DNA of 64,000 bases. It comes from Rhizobium sp. R634. GTDB taxonomy: Bacteria > Pseudomonadota > Alphaproteobacteria > Rhizobiales > Rhizobiaceae. Of this stretch, positions 32,273 through 40,200 are shown piece by piece. The position numbers were made by a program, and so were the translations under genes. Under the pieces are notes generated by a model that searched no databases, had not been told where the DNA came from, and saw nothing but the letters and a program-made list of their open reading frames with translations. Positions within the stretch are counted from its first letter, which is position 1, and the number at the start of each line of letters is the position of its first letter. The stretch spans positions 186,001 through 250,000 of the forward strand of contig NZ_LOKW01000028.1 of NCBI RefSeq assembly GCF_002211305.1, read 5' to 3'.

Positions 32273-32428
32273 ATGCAGCTGGTGGTTGCTTTCCTTTGAT
32301 GTTGCGAAGCTTCGGCTGTGCTGGCAGTGTTGCTGCGTGCTCCATTTCCGGAGCTTGGCAAGCTCATGATGAAAGCGCTTTTCAGTTTCACGATCGCCAT
32401 CGATCGTCCGACAGCCGCTTCCTGACCG

Positions 32429-33163
32429 ATGGAACTCGCGGCAGACAAGTGGGATGGCGAGATCCGGTGGGGTGCGGCCGCGTCATTTGCGCTGCACGCC
32501 GCTGCGATCCTGCTTCTCCTGCTGCTGTTGCCGAGGGCCGAGCCGCTATCATCGCCTGATGACGGTCTGTCGGTGGAGATCGTTCCGCAGGAAGCGGAAT
32601 CCGCCAGCCCGCCCGAGCCCGTCAGGGCGCCTTCGCCTGATGAGGTGAGGCCGGAAGCTGCAAAGTCCGAGGCCGAGCCGGTGCCGCTCGCAAATGATCC
32701 ACCTGCTGCGGCGGCAATGCCGCCTGCGGTGCCGATCGCTCCGCCGGTGCCGAAGCCGGCCGAATTCCTCATCGCAAGCCAGCTCTTTTCCGAGAAGGTG
32801 CTTGCCGATACGCGCAGCAAGCGCGCTCGCGAGGCGCTGCGGCAGCTCTCGGGCAGCGAACGCAACCTGCAGCTCTGCGATCTCGAAGCGCTGGAGCAGG
32901 TGCGCCGCGCGCGGCCAGCGATGGCGCCCGACACGCTCGCCCCCTATGCGATGTCGGCAGAGAAGGTGAGCGGCAACAGCGTCGAGGTGAAGGGCGGCGC
33001 CTTTCGCAGCAAACGGAACTGGTACAACATCCAGTTCAAATGCGAACTCGACGCCGGCTCCGGCAAGGTCGCGTCCTTCGCCTTTCTCGTCGGCGACGCC
33101 ATTCCGGAGGGCCAATGGCAGGAACACAATCTGGTGGCGGGCGACGGGCCCGCCGACCAATGA
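32429..33163 (+). CDS. DUF930 domain-containing membrane-anchored protein
   Basis: A 244-residue protein with one N-terminal transmembrane helix (about 16-35), a Pro/Ala/Glu-rich spacer (40-115) and a C-terminal DUF930 domain (about 118-235). Two cysteines, in LQLCDLEAL and FKCELD, could form a disulphide. The layout, cytoplasmic stub, helix, proline-rich span and periplasmic domain, resembles TonB, but the C-terminal domain is different. The next gene encodes a longer relative. Function is unknown; DUF930 proteins are mostly found in rhizobia and relatives. Confidence 0.82.
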   Translation: MELAADKWDGEIRWGAAASFALHAAAILLLLLLLPRAEPLSSPDDGLSVEIVPQEAESASPPEPVRAPSPDEVRPEAAKSEAEPVPLANDPPAAAAMPPAVPIAPPVPKPAEFLIASQLFSEKVLADTRSKRAREALRQLSGSERNLQLCDLEALEQVRRARPAMAPDTLAPYAMSAEKVSGNSVEVKGGAFRSKRNWYNIQFKCELDAGSGKVASFAFLVGDAIPEGQWQEHNLVAGDGPADQ

Positions 33164-33235
33164 CCGCAACGGCAATCACGATGTTTTTTGCTTTTGTGGC
33201 TTGATGCCGCCGGCTTTAGAGGCCACATCGCTGCT

Positions 33236-34312
33236 GTGACAGAAGAAGACGTGGAACCGGCGGAGACGCATGAAGCGGCAAAACAGCGGCCTGAAATCCG
33301 CTGGGGCATTGGTGCGTCGGTGCTTCTGCATGTTCCTGTCGTCGCACTTCTCATTTTCGGGCTGCCGAAGATCGAGCCGAAACCTCCGGAAGACGAGAGC
33401 GTGAAGGTGGAACTCGTTCCGCCGCCGGAGGAGAAGAAGCAGGAAGAGAAGAAGCCGGAGGAAAAACCACCGGAGCCGAAACCGCCCGAAGAGGCGAAGA
33501 AGGAGCCGCCACCGCCTCCGCCACCTCCACCGTCGCCGCCACCTCCTCCGCCACCACCGCCCGCGCCCAAATCGTCTCCGCCGCCAGCCGGACTGAGGGG
33601 GACCGCGCCTGTTTTCGAGTTTGGAGACAAGAACAGCGGGAAGGCAAAGACCAAGAACGGAAACGCATCGGAGGGCGAAATCGACGATACCGCCGCCCCT
33701 CCGCCGTCCTCGTCTCCGGAAACGCAGCCGAAGCAGGCGGCAGACGCCGCCGAAAAGATGCAACCGACCGAGCAGCCCGCAGGCAATCCGATCCCCGAAG
33801 AGGTGAACGTACCGGAGACTGCCACTGCCGCCATTCATCCGGAACGGGATGCGCCTGCCGCTGCGGCGACCGAAGAGGCGCGGACGAGCTTTGAACCTGA
33901 GACGCCAAAGGCGAAGGCTCCGCAGGCGGATCAGGTATCGAAGACGCCTCTGCCGGAAGTGAAGAGGTTATTCTCACAGAATGCGACTGACGATCCGGTG
34001 GCACGAACGGCATTGGGCAATCTGTCGCGTGGCCAACGCATGAATGATTTATGCAGGACCGAACTGGAGCAACAAATCGAACACATCTCGCCGAAATATC
34101 GAGATCCTGAGGTTCCTACCTATCCGCCCTTTACCAACGAAACGATCATTCGAGTGATGGAGACGGGACGGTTCAGGAAGGGCGGCGATTGGTATAGTAT
34201 GCAGTTCGAATGCCAGGTCGATGCCGATGCCACGAAAATTCTGTCCTTTGCCTTCAGATTCGGCGGATTGATTCCTCGCAGCCAATACGCGAAGTACAAG
34301 ATACGTGAGTAG
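33236..34312 (+). CDS. DUF930 domain-containing protein with TonB-like proline-rich linker
   Basis: A 358-residue paralogue of the preceding protein. One transmembrane helix (about 23-43) is followed by an EPK/PEEK-rich and then almost pure proline stretch (about 85-110), a long charged linker, and a DUF930 domain (about 245-355) with LCRTELEQ and FECQVD carrying the same two cysteines. The start is uncertain: GTG 33236 gives a short charged cytoplasmic tail, while TTG 33188 would add 16 residues. The linker could span the periplasm. It probably arose by tandem duplication and is 72 bp from its neighbour. Confidence 0.8.
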   Translation: MTEEDVEPAETHEAAKQRPEIRWGIGASVLLHVPVVALLIFGLPKIEPKPPEDESVKVELVPPPEEKKQEEKKPEEKPPEPKPPEEAKKEPPPPPPPPPSPPPPPPPPPAPKSSPPPAGLRGTAPVFEFGDKNSGKAKTKNGNASEGEIDDTAAPPPSSSPETQPKQAADAAEKMQPTEQPAGNPIPEEVNVPETATAAIHPERDAPAAAATEEARTSFEPETPKAKAPQADQVSKTPLPEVKRLFSQNATDDPVARTALGNLSRGQRMNDLCRTELEQQIEHISPKYRDPEVPTYPPFTNETIIRVMETGRFRKGGDWYSMQFECQVDADATKILSFAFRFGGLIPRSQYAKYKIRE

Positions 34313-34410
34313 CCGCAGAGAATGCTGGCTGCGTGCCCAGCCACGCGCAAGGAACCAAGCCTACGGTTTCTTCATTGGCCGTGATGGTACGGTGAAGAAG
34401 GGACAATGAT

Positions 34411-34572
34411 ATGTCGAACGAGATCGAGCGTTTTCTGGAGCGACAGGACGAAGCGGTCAGCGCGCTGTTCCTGGAAAACAAGTCCGACGAGCTGACCGAT
34501 ATTCTGGTGGCGGCCCTCGAAGAAGCGTTCGAGATCCTTCTCGAAGCTGCGCCCGCCGAAACGATTCATTGA
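34411..34572 (+). CDS. Small acidic protein (53 aa) coupled to the aminoglycoside phosphotransferase-like gene
   Basis: An ATG at 34411 with GAAGAAGGGA upstream opens a 53-residue frame (MSNEIERFLERQDEAVSALF...). It is acidic and strongly helical with a heptad-like spacing of Leu, Ile and Ala. Codon use is of the high third-position GC type of the neighbours. The stop TGA overlaps the TTG start of the next gene (TTGA), which points to translational coupling. I do not recognise the family. It could be a leader ORF or a partner protein of the kinase. Confidence 0.6.
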   Translation: MSNEIERFLERQDEAVSALFLENKSDELTDILVAALEEAFEILLEAAPAETIH

Positions 34573-35357
34573 CATTTTCCGACAGATTGCCGCCTGGACG
34601 GCTTGCCGCGCATCTGTCCGGTTATCGGATGGAGCGGGATTTGCTCGGCCGTTCGACGGCGAGCGTTTTCCGCCTGGAAGGCGAGGGCTTGCCGGCGCTC
34701 TATCTCAAGGTCGAAGCGGCGGGCCCGTTCGGCGAACTGGATGACGAGGCGGCCCGGCTCGGCTGGCGCAAAGCCTCAGGTCTGGCGTGCCCCGATGTGA
34801 TCGTGCGGGAAAGCGACGGCGAGCGCAACTGGCTGCTGTTCAGTGCGTTGCCGGGAAGCGACCTTGCCAGCGCAGCGGCGCTGACGTCGCTTGCGCGCGT
34901 CGAGCTGCTGGCGGAGGCGCTTGCCGATCTTCATCGCCTGCCGATTGCCTCCTGTCCTTTCGATCACCGTCTAGAGAAGCGCCTGCTGGTGGCGAAGGCG
35001 CGCATGGAGGCGGGAATCGTCGACGAAGAGGATTTCGATGCGGCCCGGCTCGGAAAAAGCGCTGCCGAGCTTTTCGCCGCACTCGTGAGCATGAGGCCCG
35101 GCGACGAGGATCTCGTCGTTACACATGGCGATGCCTGCTTGCCGAATTTCGTCGCTTCCGACGGCCGGTTCTCCGGCTATATCGATTGCAGCCGCCTCGG
35201 TGTCGCCGACCGCCATCAGGATATCGCGCTTGCCTGCCGCAGCATCGCCTATAATTTCGGGGAGGCGCTGGTGCAGCCTTTTCTCGATCGTTACGGCATG
35301 CCGGCGCCGGATCCGGCGCGGCTCGATTACTACCAACTGCTCGACGAATTCTTCTAA
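34569..35357 (+). CDS. APH(3')-type aminoglycoside phosphotransferase
   Basis: A 262-residue kinase closely resembling the APH(3') enzymes that phosphorylate kanamycin and neomycin. Visible are Lys47 for ATP (YLKVEA), the catalytic loop VTHGDACLPN with Asp188 and Asn193, the metal site FSGYIDCSRLGVADRHQDIAL with Asp206, and the C-terminal YQLLDEFF, which is almost the end of APH(3')-II. The whole length aligns by eye. The first ATG (residue 21) would cut into the conserved N-terminus, so the TTG at 34569, overlapping the stop of the 53-residue ORF, is the likely start. Whether it gives resistance or has another substrate is not known. Confidence 0.88.
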   Translation: MTFSDRLPPGRLAAHLSGYRMERDLLGRSTASVFRLEGEGLPALYLKVEAAGPFGELDDEAARLGWRKASGLACPDVIVRESDGERNWLLFSALPGSDLASAAALTSLARVELLAEALADLHRLPIASCPFDHRLEKRLLVAKARMEAGIVDEEDFDAARLGKSAAELFAALVSMRPGDEDLVVTHGDACLPNFVASDGRFSGYIDCSRLGVADRHQDIALACRSIAYNFGEALVQPFLDRYGMPAPDPARLDYYQLLDEFF

Positions 35358-35460
35358 AGCACGTCGCGATCTTTCAGATTCGCTTCATGCGCTTTAGGTC
35401 TTTATTTTCTCGCGTGTCGTTATCGCAAAACCGCGCACACTTTTGCGCGACACGCTCCAG
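35356..35460. repeat. Dispersed ~100-bp rhizobial repeat (copy 1)
   Basis: The segment running AAAGCACGTCGCGATCTTTC to GCGCGACACGCTCC closely matches 54729-54831 (GTCGCGATCTTTCAGATTCG, CTTTAGGTCTTT and AAAACCGC...CACACTTTTGCG are shared). Ends are complementary (GCGTGTCGC against GCGACACGC), so it can fold on itself. A shorter relative lies at 43474-43523. Confidence 0.75.
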
Positions 35461-35530
35461 GCCAGCCGCAGCGGTTGCGTCGCATCCGTCCGACTGGCAA
35501 AGTGGCCGGGATCGGACCTGCGGGACAGAC

Positions 35531-36334
35531 ATGCCGAAAAACCAGTTCAGGATGCTGCGCTCGGCGCTTGCCGGCGTCGAAGCGGTGGAGGCGGAAACCC
35601 ACCACAGTTTCGCCAGGCATACGCATGAGCAGTTCGGCATCGGCCTGATTTCATCAGGCGCGCAGAAATCGCTGAGCGGGCGCGGCATGGTGGAGGCGGA
35701 GGCCGGCGAGATCATCACCGTCAATCCGAATGAGGTGCATGACGGCGCGCCAATCGGCGAAGGTAGATCCTGGCGCATCCTCTATTTCGATCCCGCCATC
35801 GTCACCGGTCTGTCGCGGGATATCGCCGAAAGCGGGGCAGCGCGATCGGAAATCCCGCATCCCGTCATCCGCAATCCACGCATTGCTGTCCGCTTCGAAA
35901 CACTGTTTGGCGCGGTGACTGCCGGGACGACCGACGCATTGCTGCTTGAGGAACTGCTTTTGCAGCTTGTCGCCGATGTCATGCGCGAGCGGGCCGAGAG
36001 GGAGGAACGGCCGGCGGTGCCGGCGTCGATCCGCGCGGCCCGGGATCTGATCGACGGCGACCCGCTTGCCGCCGTCTCGCTCGCCGATCTCTCAAGGGAG
36101 AGCGGGCTCAGCCGTTTCCAGGTGCTGCGCGGTTTTGCCAGGGCGACGGGTTTGACGCCGCATGCCTATCTCGTGCAGGCGCGCATTCATATCGCTCGGC
36201 GGCTGATCGCTCAGGGCACGCCGCTTGCCGACGCCGCCTTTGCCAGCGGCTTTGCCGACCAGAGCCATATGACGCGTGTCTTCGTGCGCAAATACGGTCT
36301 GTCGCCACGCTCGTATGCCGGCGCCTTTTCCTGA
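35531..36334 (+). CDS. AraC family transcriptional regulator
   Basis: A 267-residue regulator with an N-terminal cupin-like effector domain (HTHEQFGIGLISSGAQKS..., about 28-110) and a C-terminal pair of helix-turn-helix motifs (about 170-265; VSLADLSRESGLSRFQVLRGF and PLADAAFASGFADQSHMTRVF). ATG 35531 is taken because the family N-terminus starts there; a longer frame to 35387 would run through the dispersed repeat. The EamA exporter gene follows 83 bp downstream and may be its target, as AraC regulators of this type often sit beside exporters. Confidence 0.9.
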   Translation: MPKNQFRMLRSALAGVEAVEAETHHSFARHTHEQFGIGLISSGAQKSLSGRGMVEAEAGEIITVNPNEVHDGAPIGEGRSWRILYFDPAIVTGLSRDIAESGAARSEIPHPVIRNPRIAVRFETLFGAVTAGTTDALLLEELLLQLVADVMRERAEREERPAVPASIRAARDLIDGDPLAAVSLADLSRESGLSRFQVLRGFARATGLTPHAYLVQARIHIARRLIAQGTPLADAAFASGFADQSHMTRVFVRKYGLSPRSYAGAFS

Positions 36335-36417
36335 ACCGCGGCGCGGGCATTTGCAATTTCGTTCAAGACCGCTGACCATCCCTGCTGTTTTCTCGGCGCT
36401 TCAACAGGAGCTGCCGA

Positions 36418-37317
36418 ATGTCGAGACGGGTTCAAGGATATCTCTATCTGGCGCTTGCCATGCTGACGGTCGGAAGCACCGTCATCGCAAGCAAGCTGAT
36501 CGCCTCTGGCCTGCCGCCGTTTACGGCCACCGCCTTGCGCTTCGCGCTCGCTCTTCCGGTCTTTTTCCTGCTGATGCGGACGAGCGGAGCCCGGCTGCCG
36601 AAGCTCTCCGGGCATGACCGCCTCATTCTCTTCATCCAGGCCGGCGCCGGCAGTGTCGGCTATACGACGCTGCTGATCTCCGGCCTCAGCCTCACCTCGG
36701 CCGCCGATGCCGGCGTCATCATCGGCACGCTGCCGGTGGTGTCGGCGGCGATCTCCATTCTGCTGCTCGGCGAACGGCCGCAGCCCGCGCTGCTGTTTGC
36801 CGTGGCGCTTGCGGCCGCGGGCGTGTTTTCGATTGCCTTCACGCCGGATGCCGCCGGCGGGTCGCTCGCGGGCAATGCGCTGATCTTCCTGGCGGTTGTC
36901 TTCGAAGGGGTGTTTATCTTGTTGAACAAGCGGCTGAAGACGGAGATTGCACCGCTTGCCCAGTCGACGCTGATGACCGGAATCGGCCTCGTCGTCTCGG
37001 CCGTTCCGGCCGTTTTCGAGGCGCCGCTCGCGCAGGGGTTTTCGCCGGGTGCGGTCGCTGCCGTGGCCTATTACGCGCTGGTGCCGACCGTCGGCGGCTT
37101 CTTGCTCTGGTATGCGGGTGCGGAAAGGGTGAGCGGCACGGAAGCCTCGTTGTTCACTGCGCTTGCTCCAGTTTCCGCCGTGATACTGGCCTTTGCCGTT
37201 CTCGGCGAGGCGGTCGGGTTCAATCAGATCGCCGGCATAGGTTGCGTGCTTGCGGCCGTCTTCGGGCTTGCCTTTGCCGGCGGCCGCGCCGGCACCAAAC
37301 TCATCGAGGAGAGATAG
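36418..37317 (+). CDS. EamA family (DMT) transporter
   Basis: A 299-residue inner-membrane protein with ten hydrophobic helices in two EamA repeats (about 8-140 and 150-290), each with the P/G-rich pattern of the drug/metabolite exporter superfamily. The first half has SKLIASGLPPFTATALRFALALP, the second VPTVGGFLLWYAGAERVSGTEAS. Substrate unknown. Three bases separate its stop from the next ATG, so the two are one transcript. Confidence 0.9.
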   Translation: MSRRVQGYLYLALAMLTVGSTVIASKLIASGLPPFTATALRFALALPVFFLLMRTSGARLPKLSGHDRLILFIQAGAGSVGYTTLLISGLSLTSAADAGVIIGTLPVVSAAISILLLGERPQPALLFAVALAAAGVFSIAFTPDAAGGSLAGNALIFLAVVFEGVFILLNKRLKTEIAPLAQSTLMTGIGLVVSAVPAVFEAPLAQGFSPGAVAAVAYYALVPTVGGFLLWYAGAERVSGTEASLFTALAPVSAVILAFAVLGEAVGFNQIAGIGCVLAAVFGLAFAGGRAGTKLIEER

Positions 37318-37320
37318 ATC

Positions 37321-38019
37321 ATGCAGTTCAGCCACTCGAATGCGATATGGCAGGCCTTTCCGGAACTTCGCGCCGGTGCGCTTTACGCCGAAGGCATTCA
37401 TGCTTCGGCGGACGTGGAAGAGGCGGTTGCAAACTTCGGCGCGATTGCCGGTGCGCGGCTTGCCGAAGCGCAGGAGGGCGAGTTTCCGGAGATCCAGGCG
37501 TGGCGGCGCGGCTTTTCCCGCATGGGGCTGAAGCCGACGCAATATCGCTGCGCTTCCGAAGCGCTGCTGCGCCGCTTCCGGCAGGAGCAGGCGCTGCCGC
37601 ACCTCAATCCGCTTATCGATCTCTGCAACGCGATTTCGCTCGCCTTCGCGGTTCCCATCGCCGTCTTCGATACGGCAAAGATCGCGGGCGACCTCGAGGT
37701 TCGACGGGCCACGGGCCAAGAGACCTATCTGACCTTCGGCGGCGAGAGCGAATATCCCGAGCCGGATGAGGTGATCTTCGCGGATGACGAGGGAAGAGCG
37801 CATGCGCGCCGGTGGACGAACCGGCAGAGCGGGCTTTCGGCAGTGCGCGAGACGACGGGCTCGGTGCTGATCGTCGCCGAGGCGCTGCATGCCGGGAGCG
37901 ATGAGGATATCGGCAGGCTGGTCGCGACGGTGGCGGATGCGCTTGCCCACCATTGGCAGGTCGTGCCGAAGACGGCAATGCTGAGCCGGGAATCGCCGCG
38001 CTTCCAATTTCCTGGCTGA
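37321..38019 (+). CDS. B3/4 domain-containing protein (phenylalanyl-tRNA synthetase beta-like domain)
   Basis: A 232-residue free-standing B3/B4 domain, the fold that edits or binds tRNA in PheT. Typical parts are YRCASEALLRRF, LPHLNPLIDLCNAISLAFAVPIAVFD and TGSVLIVAEALH. Stand-alone copies are common in bacteria and may edit amino acids or misacylated tRNA, but none is well defined. It follows the EamA gene with a gap of 3 bp and has GAGGAGAG upstream. Confidence 0.88.
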   Translation: MQFSHSNAIWQAFPELRAGALYAEGIHASADVEEAVANFGAIAGARLAEAQEGEFPEIQAWRRGFSRMGLKPTQYRCASEALLRRFRQEQALPHLNPLIDLCNAISLAFAVPIAVFDTAKIAGDLEVRRATGQETYLTFGGESEYPEPDEVIFADDEGRAHARRWTNRQSGLSAVRETTGSVLIVAEALHAGSDEDIGRLVATVADALAHHWQVVPKTAMLSRESPRFQFPG

Positions 38020-38099
38020 GGAAGGTGGCGTTCGTGGTCTTGGGCCTGAGGCGTGGGCGCCCTATCTCTGGGAGACCGATATCTTCTGGAGGCGAACCC

Positions 38100-38498
38100 A
38101 TGTTGGACAAGTCGATCAAGATTCCAGGACCGGACCACCCGATCACCGTCGAGCACAACCCCTGTCGCGTCGTCGTCACTGCCGGCGGCAGGACGATTGC
38201 CGATACCCACAGCGCGCTGACGTTGCGCGAGGCCTCCTATCCGCCGGTGCAATATATCCCGCGCAAGGATGTGGACATGTCGCTGCTTCAGCGCAGCGAT
38301 CACCGCAGCCATTGCCCCTATAAGGGCGACGCTTCCTATTACAGCATCCTTGCCGGCGGCGAGCGGGCGAAGAACGCGGTGTGGACCTATGAGGCTCCGC
38401 ATGACGCCGTCAGCAGCATCAAGGACCATCTCGCCTTCTATCCCGCCCGCGTCGATGCGATCGAGGAAATGGCTTCACCGGAGGCGGGCACCTTCTGA
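38100..38498 (+). CDS. DUF427 domain-containing protein
   Basis: A 132-residue protein of the DUF427 family, recognised by IKIPGPDHPITVEHNPCRVVV at the start, VQYIPRKDVDMSLL, and HCPYKGDASYYSI in the middle. The family has a small beta fold of unknown function. The ATG at 38100 is preceded by GGAGGCGAACCC. It is 80 bp from the B3/4 gene on the same strand. Confidence 0.9.
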   Translation: MLDKSIKIPGPDHPITVEHNPCRVVVTAGGRTIADTHSALTLREASYPPVQYIPRKDVDMSLLQRSDHRSHCPYKGDASYYSILAGGERAKNAVWTYEAPHDAVSSIKDHLAFYPARVDAIEEMASPEAGTF

Positions 38499-38572
38499 TT
38501 TTGCCGAAGTGCCCGATGTGGCGGAACATGTCGCCTGCGGGATCGTTAGGAACATCATCGGGGGAGCATGCC

Positions 38573-38803
38573 GTGCCGAAATTCTATTTCCAGCTCTTCG
38601 ATCGTGATGGTGTCGGCAGCGAGACCGGGTACGAATTCGAATCCATCGAGGTTGCGAAGGCCGAGGCGCGAAGGGTGCTTGCCGAAATGGCGGCCGAAGG
38701 CCTGCCGGCTCCGCCGCTGAACATGCTTTCGGTGGAACTCTTCGACGATAGCCGAAGTCCGCTTGCGGAAATTCGGCTGATTCTCGAAGAGATCGCGAAG
38801 TAG
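38573..38803 (+). CDS. DUF6894-like small protein
   Basis: A 76-residue protein starting at GTG (PKFYFQLFDRDGVGSETGYEFESIEVAKAEARRVL). The pattern of an opening [K/R]-[Y/F]-[Y/F]-[F]-x-L-x-[D]-[G], then an alanine-rich helix and a final strand with ELFDDSRSPLAEIRLILEE, matches the DUF6894 family common in rhizobia. The GGGGAGC ribosome site 8 bases upstream supports the GTG; the longer frame from 38501 lacks one. Function unknown. A relative lies nearby on the other strand. Confidence 0.72.
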   Translation: MPKFYFQLFDRDGVGSETGYEFESIEVAKAEARRVLAEMAAEGLPAPPLNMLSVELFDDSRSPLAEIRLILEEIAK

Positions 38804-38970
38804 CCGCGATCGACGTCCGGCCCGACAAACGCCCGTCGATGGCATCAGGCAATCGCGAAACTATGTCAAATTTAATTGCCGCCCATGAAGGCGGGTCTTA
38901 GCGTCGCGCCGATCCACCGAGTCGGATTGACGCGTTTGGGTGATCCGGCGGCAGCCTCGAAGGGCGGCCG

Positions 38971-39216
38971 TCATCGCGGGTCGTCGAGCCATTCATTGCT
39001 GAAGACGAGGCTGGCAACCGTGACCGGATAGCCGCTCTCGTCACGAACTGTGACGGCGATGGTCAGGCGATCACCTGCAGGCAGTTCGTCGCGGGCCACA
39101 TCCAGCAGGATGCGGGTCACCTCTTTCGGGATGTCTTCACGAGATCTGAGCTCGGTGCCGTGCTCGTCGCGCGTGGGGCCTTCCCCGTTATGTAGATCGA
39201 AGTAGTAGCGAGCCAT
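38971..39216 (-). CDS. DUF6894-like small protein
   Basis: An 81-residue protein (MARYYFDLHNGEGPTRDEHG) with the same layout as the protein encoded at 38573-38803: a YYFDL start with an acidic/Gly turn, a central helix (IPKEVTRILLDVARDELPA) and a closing strand (LTIAVTVRDESGYPVTVASLVF). Function unknown. It is convergent with its relative; the 167-bp gap between has no clear element. Confidence 0.78.
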   Translation of the reverse strand: MARYYFDLHNGEGPTRDEHGTELRSREDIPKEVTRILLDVARDELPAGDRLTIAVTVRDESGYPVTVASLVFSNEWLDDPR

Positions 39217-39350
39217 GATTTTTCCTGCGCGTAACAAGGGAGAAATCTGAGATGAAGAGAATTGTTCCCGAGGCTAGGCATTGATTCTTATAGAAAATAT
39301 CGGTCTTTGCGAGATGGTCCCGACGTTTCGGGGTATCGGCGGGCAAGGCC

Positions 39351-40070
39351 ATGATTGAACCATTGCTGCTCAACCTCGAAAGCCGCGATGTGCTTTCGCC
39401 CGAGGAGGAAGGCCATCTTCGGTCGATCATCGGCAAGGACAGGCATTTCGCCGCCGGTGAAGATCTCGTCTCCGAAGGCAGCCGGCCGGCATACAGCACG
39501 CTGCTGCTCGATGGCTTTGCGGCGCGCTACAAGGTGATGGCCGACGGCAGCCGCCAGATCACGGCGCTGCATGTCGCCGGCGATTTCGTCGATCTGCACG
39601 CCTTTTCGATCAAGAAGATGGATCATGGCATCGTCGCGCTGTCGCCCTGCCGCGTCGCCTTCGCCGATCATGCCGACCTCAAGATGATCACCGAGCGCAT
39701 GCCGCATCTGACCCGGCTGCTCTGGCTGGATACGCTGGTCGACGGCGCCATCCACCGGGAATGGATCGTCGCCATGGGGCGGCGCTCCAAGCGCGCCCAG
39801 ATCGCCCATCTCGTCTGCGAGCTCTTCGTGCGCCTGCAGATCGTCAGGCGCACACGTGGGCCAAGCTTTCAGTTCCCGCTGACGCAGATCGAGATGGCCG
39901 ACGTGCTCGGCATCTCTGTCGTCCATCTCAACAAGACGCTGCAGGCGCTGCGGCGCGAGGGTGTGTTCACCTGGGAAAACCGGACGATCACCATCGTCGA
40001 TTGGGAGCGCCTGCAGGAAATCGCCGAATTCGATCCTGCCTATCTCAGCATATCGAGGGAGCCGCGCTAG
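39351..40070 (+). CDS. Crp/Fnr family transcriptional regulator
   Basis: A 239-residue regulator with a cyclic-nucleotide-binding-type beta barrel (about 20-130) and a Crp-type winged helix (about 160-230; LTQIEMADVLGISVVHLNKTLQALRREG). The N-terminal cysteine cluster of FNR/FixK-type oxygen sensors is absent, and the barrel lacks the full cAMP-contact motif, so the signal is unknown. Divergent from the DUF6894 gene at 39216. Confidence 0.9.
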   Translation: MIEPLLLNLESRDVLSPEEEGHLRSIIGKDRHFAAGEDLVSEGSRPAYSTLLLDGFAARYKVMADGSRQITALHVAGDFVDLHAFSIKKMDHGIVALSPCRVAFADHADLKMITERMPHLTRLLWLDTLVDGAIHREWIVAMGRRSKRAQIAHLVCELFVRLQIVRRTRGPSFQFPLTQIEMADVLGISVVHLNKTLQALRREGVFTWENRTITIVDWERLQEIAEFDPAYLSISREPR

Positions 40071-40200
40071 GGGACTGCGGCGCGCACAATCCGGTGATGC
40101 CGGCCCGTTCCGATTGACAAACCGGCCCTGGGAGCAGAACACCGATCGATATTCCTAACCTCCTGAAGGCCGCAGCTCCCCGCCGGCCGGTGACATCGCA

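Noticed and set aside
33500..33580. Possible CCGCC microsatellite
   Set aside because: The repeat is in frame and codes for the poly-proline span of the DUF930 protein, so it is coding sequence.
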